A stretch of DNA of 64,000 nt from contig JAIVEN010000007.1 in NCBI GenBank assembly GCA_026686845.1, positions 39,925,001 through 39,989,000 of the forward strand. The letters run 5' to 3'. Numbering within the stretch: the first letter of the stretch is position 1; each line of letters opens with the position of its first letter. The notes below the pieces were generated by a model that saw only the letters and a list, made by a program, of their open reading frames with translations, did not search any database and had not been told where the DNA came from. This document shows positions 62,504 to 64,000 of this stretch, piece after piece. The stretch is from Adenanthera pavonina (lineage: Eukaryota > Streptophyta > Magnoliopsida > Fabales > Fabaceae). The position numbers and the translations under genes are program-made.

Positions 62504-64000
62504 ACAACCCCATACATGCATATGATTCAAACTGAGTTTCCAACCTTTCCAGATTTTAAAGGGAGTTTTGGAACTGTATTTATTAGAATCCTGTTCAAAA
62601 TATATACTGCTGTCTTAAGTGCATCCTCCATAAAGAAATTGGAAGCTTGGAGTTGCTTATCATACTCCTCACCATATCTAATAGCATCATGTTTCTTCTT
62701 TCAACCGCACCATTCATATCAGGTGAGCCAGGCATAGTATATTGAGCCACTATACCATATGCTTGAAGAAATTCAGCAAATGGGCTAGGTGCTTGTCCAT
62801 CATCAGTGTACCTTTCATAATATCCACCTGCTCTATCAAATCTAACAATTTTAATTTGCTTACCGGTTGTTTCTCTACTTCTGTCTTATATTTCTTAAAG
62901 ACATTTAATGCCTCACTTTTGTTATAAAGTAAGTAGATATACATATACCGCGAATAATTATGTATAAAGGAGTTAAAATATTTTTGACCATGAGAAGATA
63001 AATCAGGGTAACAAATATCTATGTAAATAATTTCTAAAATTTCATAACTTCTCTTAGCCCCTTTATATGACTTATTGGTCTGCTTACCCTTAATACAGTT
63101 CACACATTGGATCAAGTTTTGTATGGTCTAAAGATGGAAGAATCCCATCTTTAATCAACCTCTTGATCCTCTCTATGGAAATATGTCCCAATCTTCTATG
63201 CCATAAGTTAAAAGAATTCCCATTCATGATACTTCGCTTAATACCATGCATAACAACGTGAGATTGAGGCAAACTGGTATGTAATTTAAATAAACTATTG
63301 CATAAAGAAATATTACCAAAAGGTAAAGAATCTTTATTCAATCTCATTAGATTTGAAGAAAGAAACAATTCAAATCCCAACGGAATTAATTTGTAAATGT
63401 AAACTAAATTCTTAGAAAAATCTAGAATATAAAAACAATTTTCTAAATATAAAACTAATTTATTTGACGAAAAGATCTTGCATGTTTCATGTGCTTCCAC
63501 AAGGGTCCTCATCCCATTGCTCCAATAGACATTTTCCTTATTGAAATGTGAGCTCCTGTTGTTGAGAAACTCTGCATGGTATTAACAATGTGAATTATAG
63601 TTCTACAATCAATCCATCAAGTGTTATGATTAATACTAACTAAATGAGATTCATAAACCACACAAGAAATGTAAATTCCATTACCTATACCTTTCTTGGC
63701 AAGCCATGCCTTCCTCTTAGGGAAATCCATTCCACATATGTCATTTCTTCTTATAGAAGAAGTAAGTAGCCTTATTTTTATTCACAACAGAAGCTAGAGG
63801 AATGAACTTCTTCTTTTTGTCCTTCTTGTCTTTCTTATTTTTCCTCTTAGGATTGGAGCTTACTTCCTTATGTACATCTTTTCCACTTCTCATTAGTCTA
63901 GCCTTTTCTTGAACACACATGACCAATAATTCATTTATTGATCATTTTTCCTTATGTATGGTGAAAGAGACATAGAAAGCTTCATACTGATGAGGAAGGG
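62504..64000 (-). pseudogene. Copia GAG-protease-integrase, upstream half
   Basis: From the right edge the minus-strand pieces are: a Lys-rich GAG tail with a degenerate zinc knuckle (near 63720-63900), a protease region where the DSGAT active-site motif has decayed to DCRTI (near 63600), the pre-integrase domain with the zinc-binding WHRRLGHISIERIK (about 63150-63220), a CxxC pair (CVNCIKGKQ near 63100), and integrase core with GSPDMNGAVERRNM (about 62680-62730). Two stops follow within the integrase before the solo LTR insertion. The element continues beyond the window. Confidence 0.88.

Larger units (their letters stand above)
57218..64000 (-). mobile_element. Decayed Ty1/Copia LTR retrotransposon, runs off the right edge
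   Basis: Reading leftward from the edge the order is GAG, protease, pre-integrase, integrase, reverse transcriptase, RNase H, polypurine tract, 3' LTR. Integrase before reverse transcriptase is the Copia arrangement. Stops and frameshifts break every domain. The 5' LTR and primer-binding site lie outside the window. A solo LTR of another element interrupts integrase at 60237-62503. The element cannot be active. Confidence 0.9.

Noticed and set aside
1..64000. tRNA, rRNA, CRISPR or bacterial/organellar sequence
   Set aside because: No cloverleaf with matching A and B boxes, no rRNA stretch and no spaced repeat array was seen; gene structure is plant nuclear throughout.

Overview
The window is nuclear DNA from a flowering plant, most likely a eudicot. 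It is AT-rich and gene-sparse. All seven convincing genes are split by short GT-AG introns, with one probable GC-AG intron, and all belong to plant families. The intergenic DNA is full of plant MITEs, simple repeats and LTR or non-LTR retroelement remains. I cannot name the species. Exon limits were read by eye from splice sites, codon phase and remembered family sequences; every model closes to a whole number of codons, but none has transcript support here.

Layout: 1-7.6 kb is mostly AT-rich intergenic DNA with MITE-like repeats and a weak gene-like trace on the minus strand (3.7-5.0 kb). 7.67-12.29 kb (+) is a RING-H2 E3 ligase of the RHF2A type. 16.27-18.80 kb (+) is a two-domain fasciclin-like arabinogalactan protein of the FLA15-18 group. 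19.89-22.97 kb (-) is SDH6, the plant-specific subunit of mitochondrial complex II. 23-32.6 kb has no gene and holds a Stowaway MITE, two adjacent PIF/Harbinger-type MITEs, a long hairpin element and other repeats. 32.73-38.14 kb (+) is a YABBY2-type transcription factor. 38.2-44.3 kb is intergenic, with one unexplained 143-codon ORF.

44.30-48.08 kb (-) is a conserved plant coiled-coil protein (resembles Arabidopsis At5g49210). Its first coding intron carries a complete TRIM retrotransposon and a truncated RTE-type LINE side by side. 49.74-53.16 kb (-) is a secreted ML-domain lipid-binding protein. 54.26-56.92 kb (+) is a small receptor-like pseudokinase, divergent from the ML gene. From about 57.2 kb to the right edge lies a decayed Ty1/Copia retrotransposon on the minus strand. 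It is interrupted inside integrase by a roughly 2.27-kb solo LTR with a perfect 5-bp target duplication.

The genes do different housekeeping or developmental jobs: protein turnover, cell wall, respiration, leaf polarity, lipid binding and signalling. Nothing suggests they form a cluster or shared pathway. I found no clearly new biological system. The best leads are the nested retroelement with an internal 39-bp triplication, the TRIM/LINE pair within one intron, the GC-AG intron, the pseudokinase and the unrecognised ORF.
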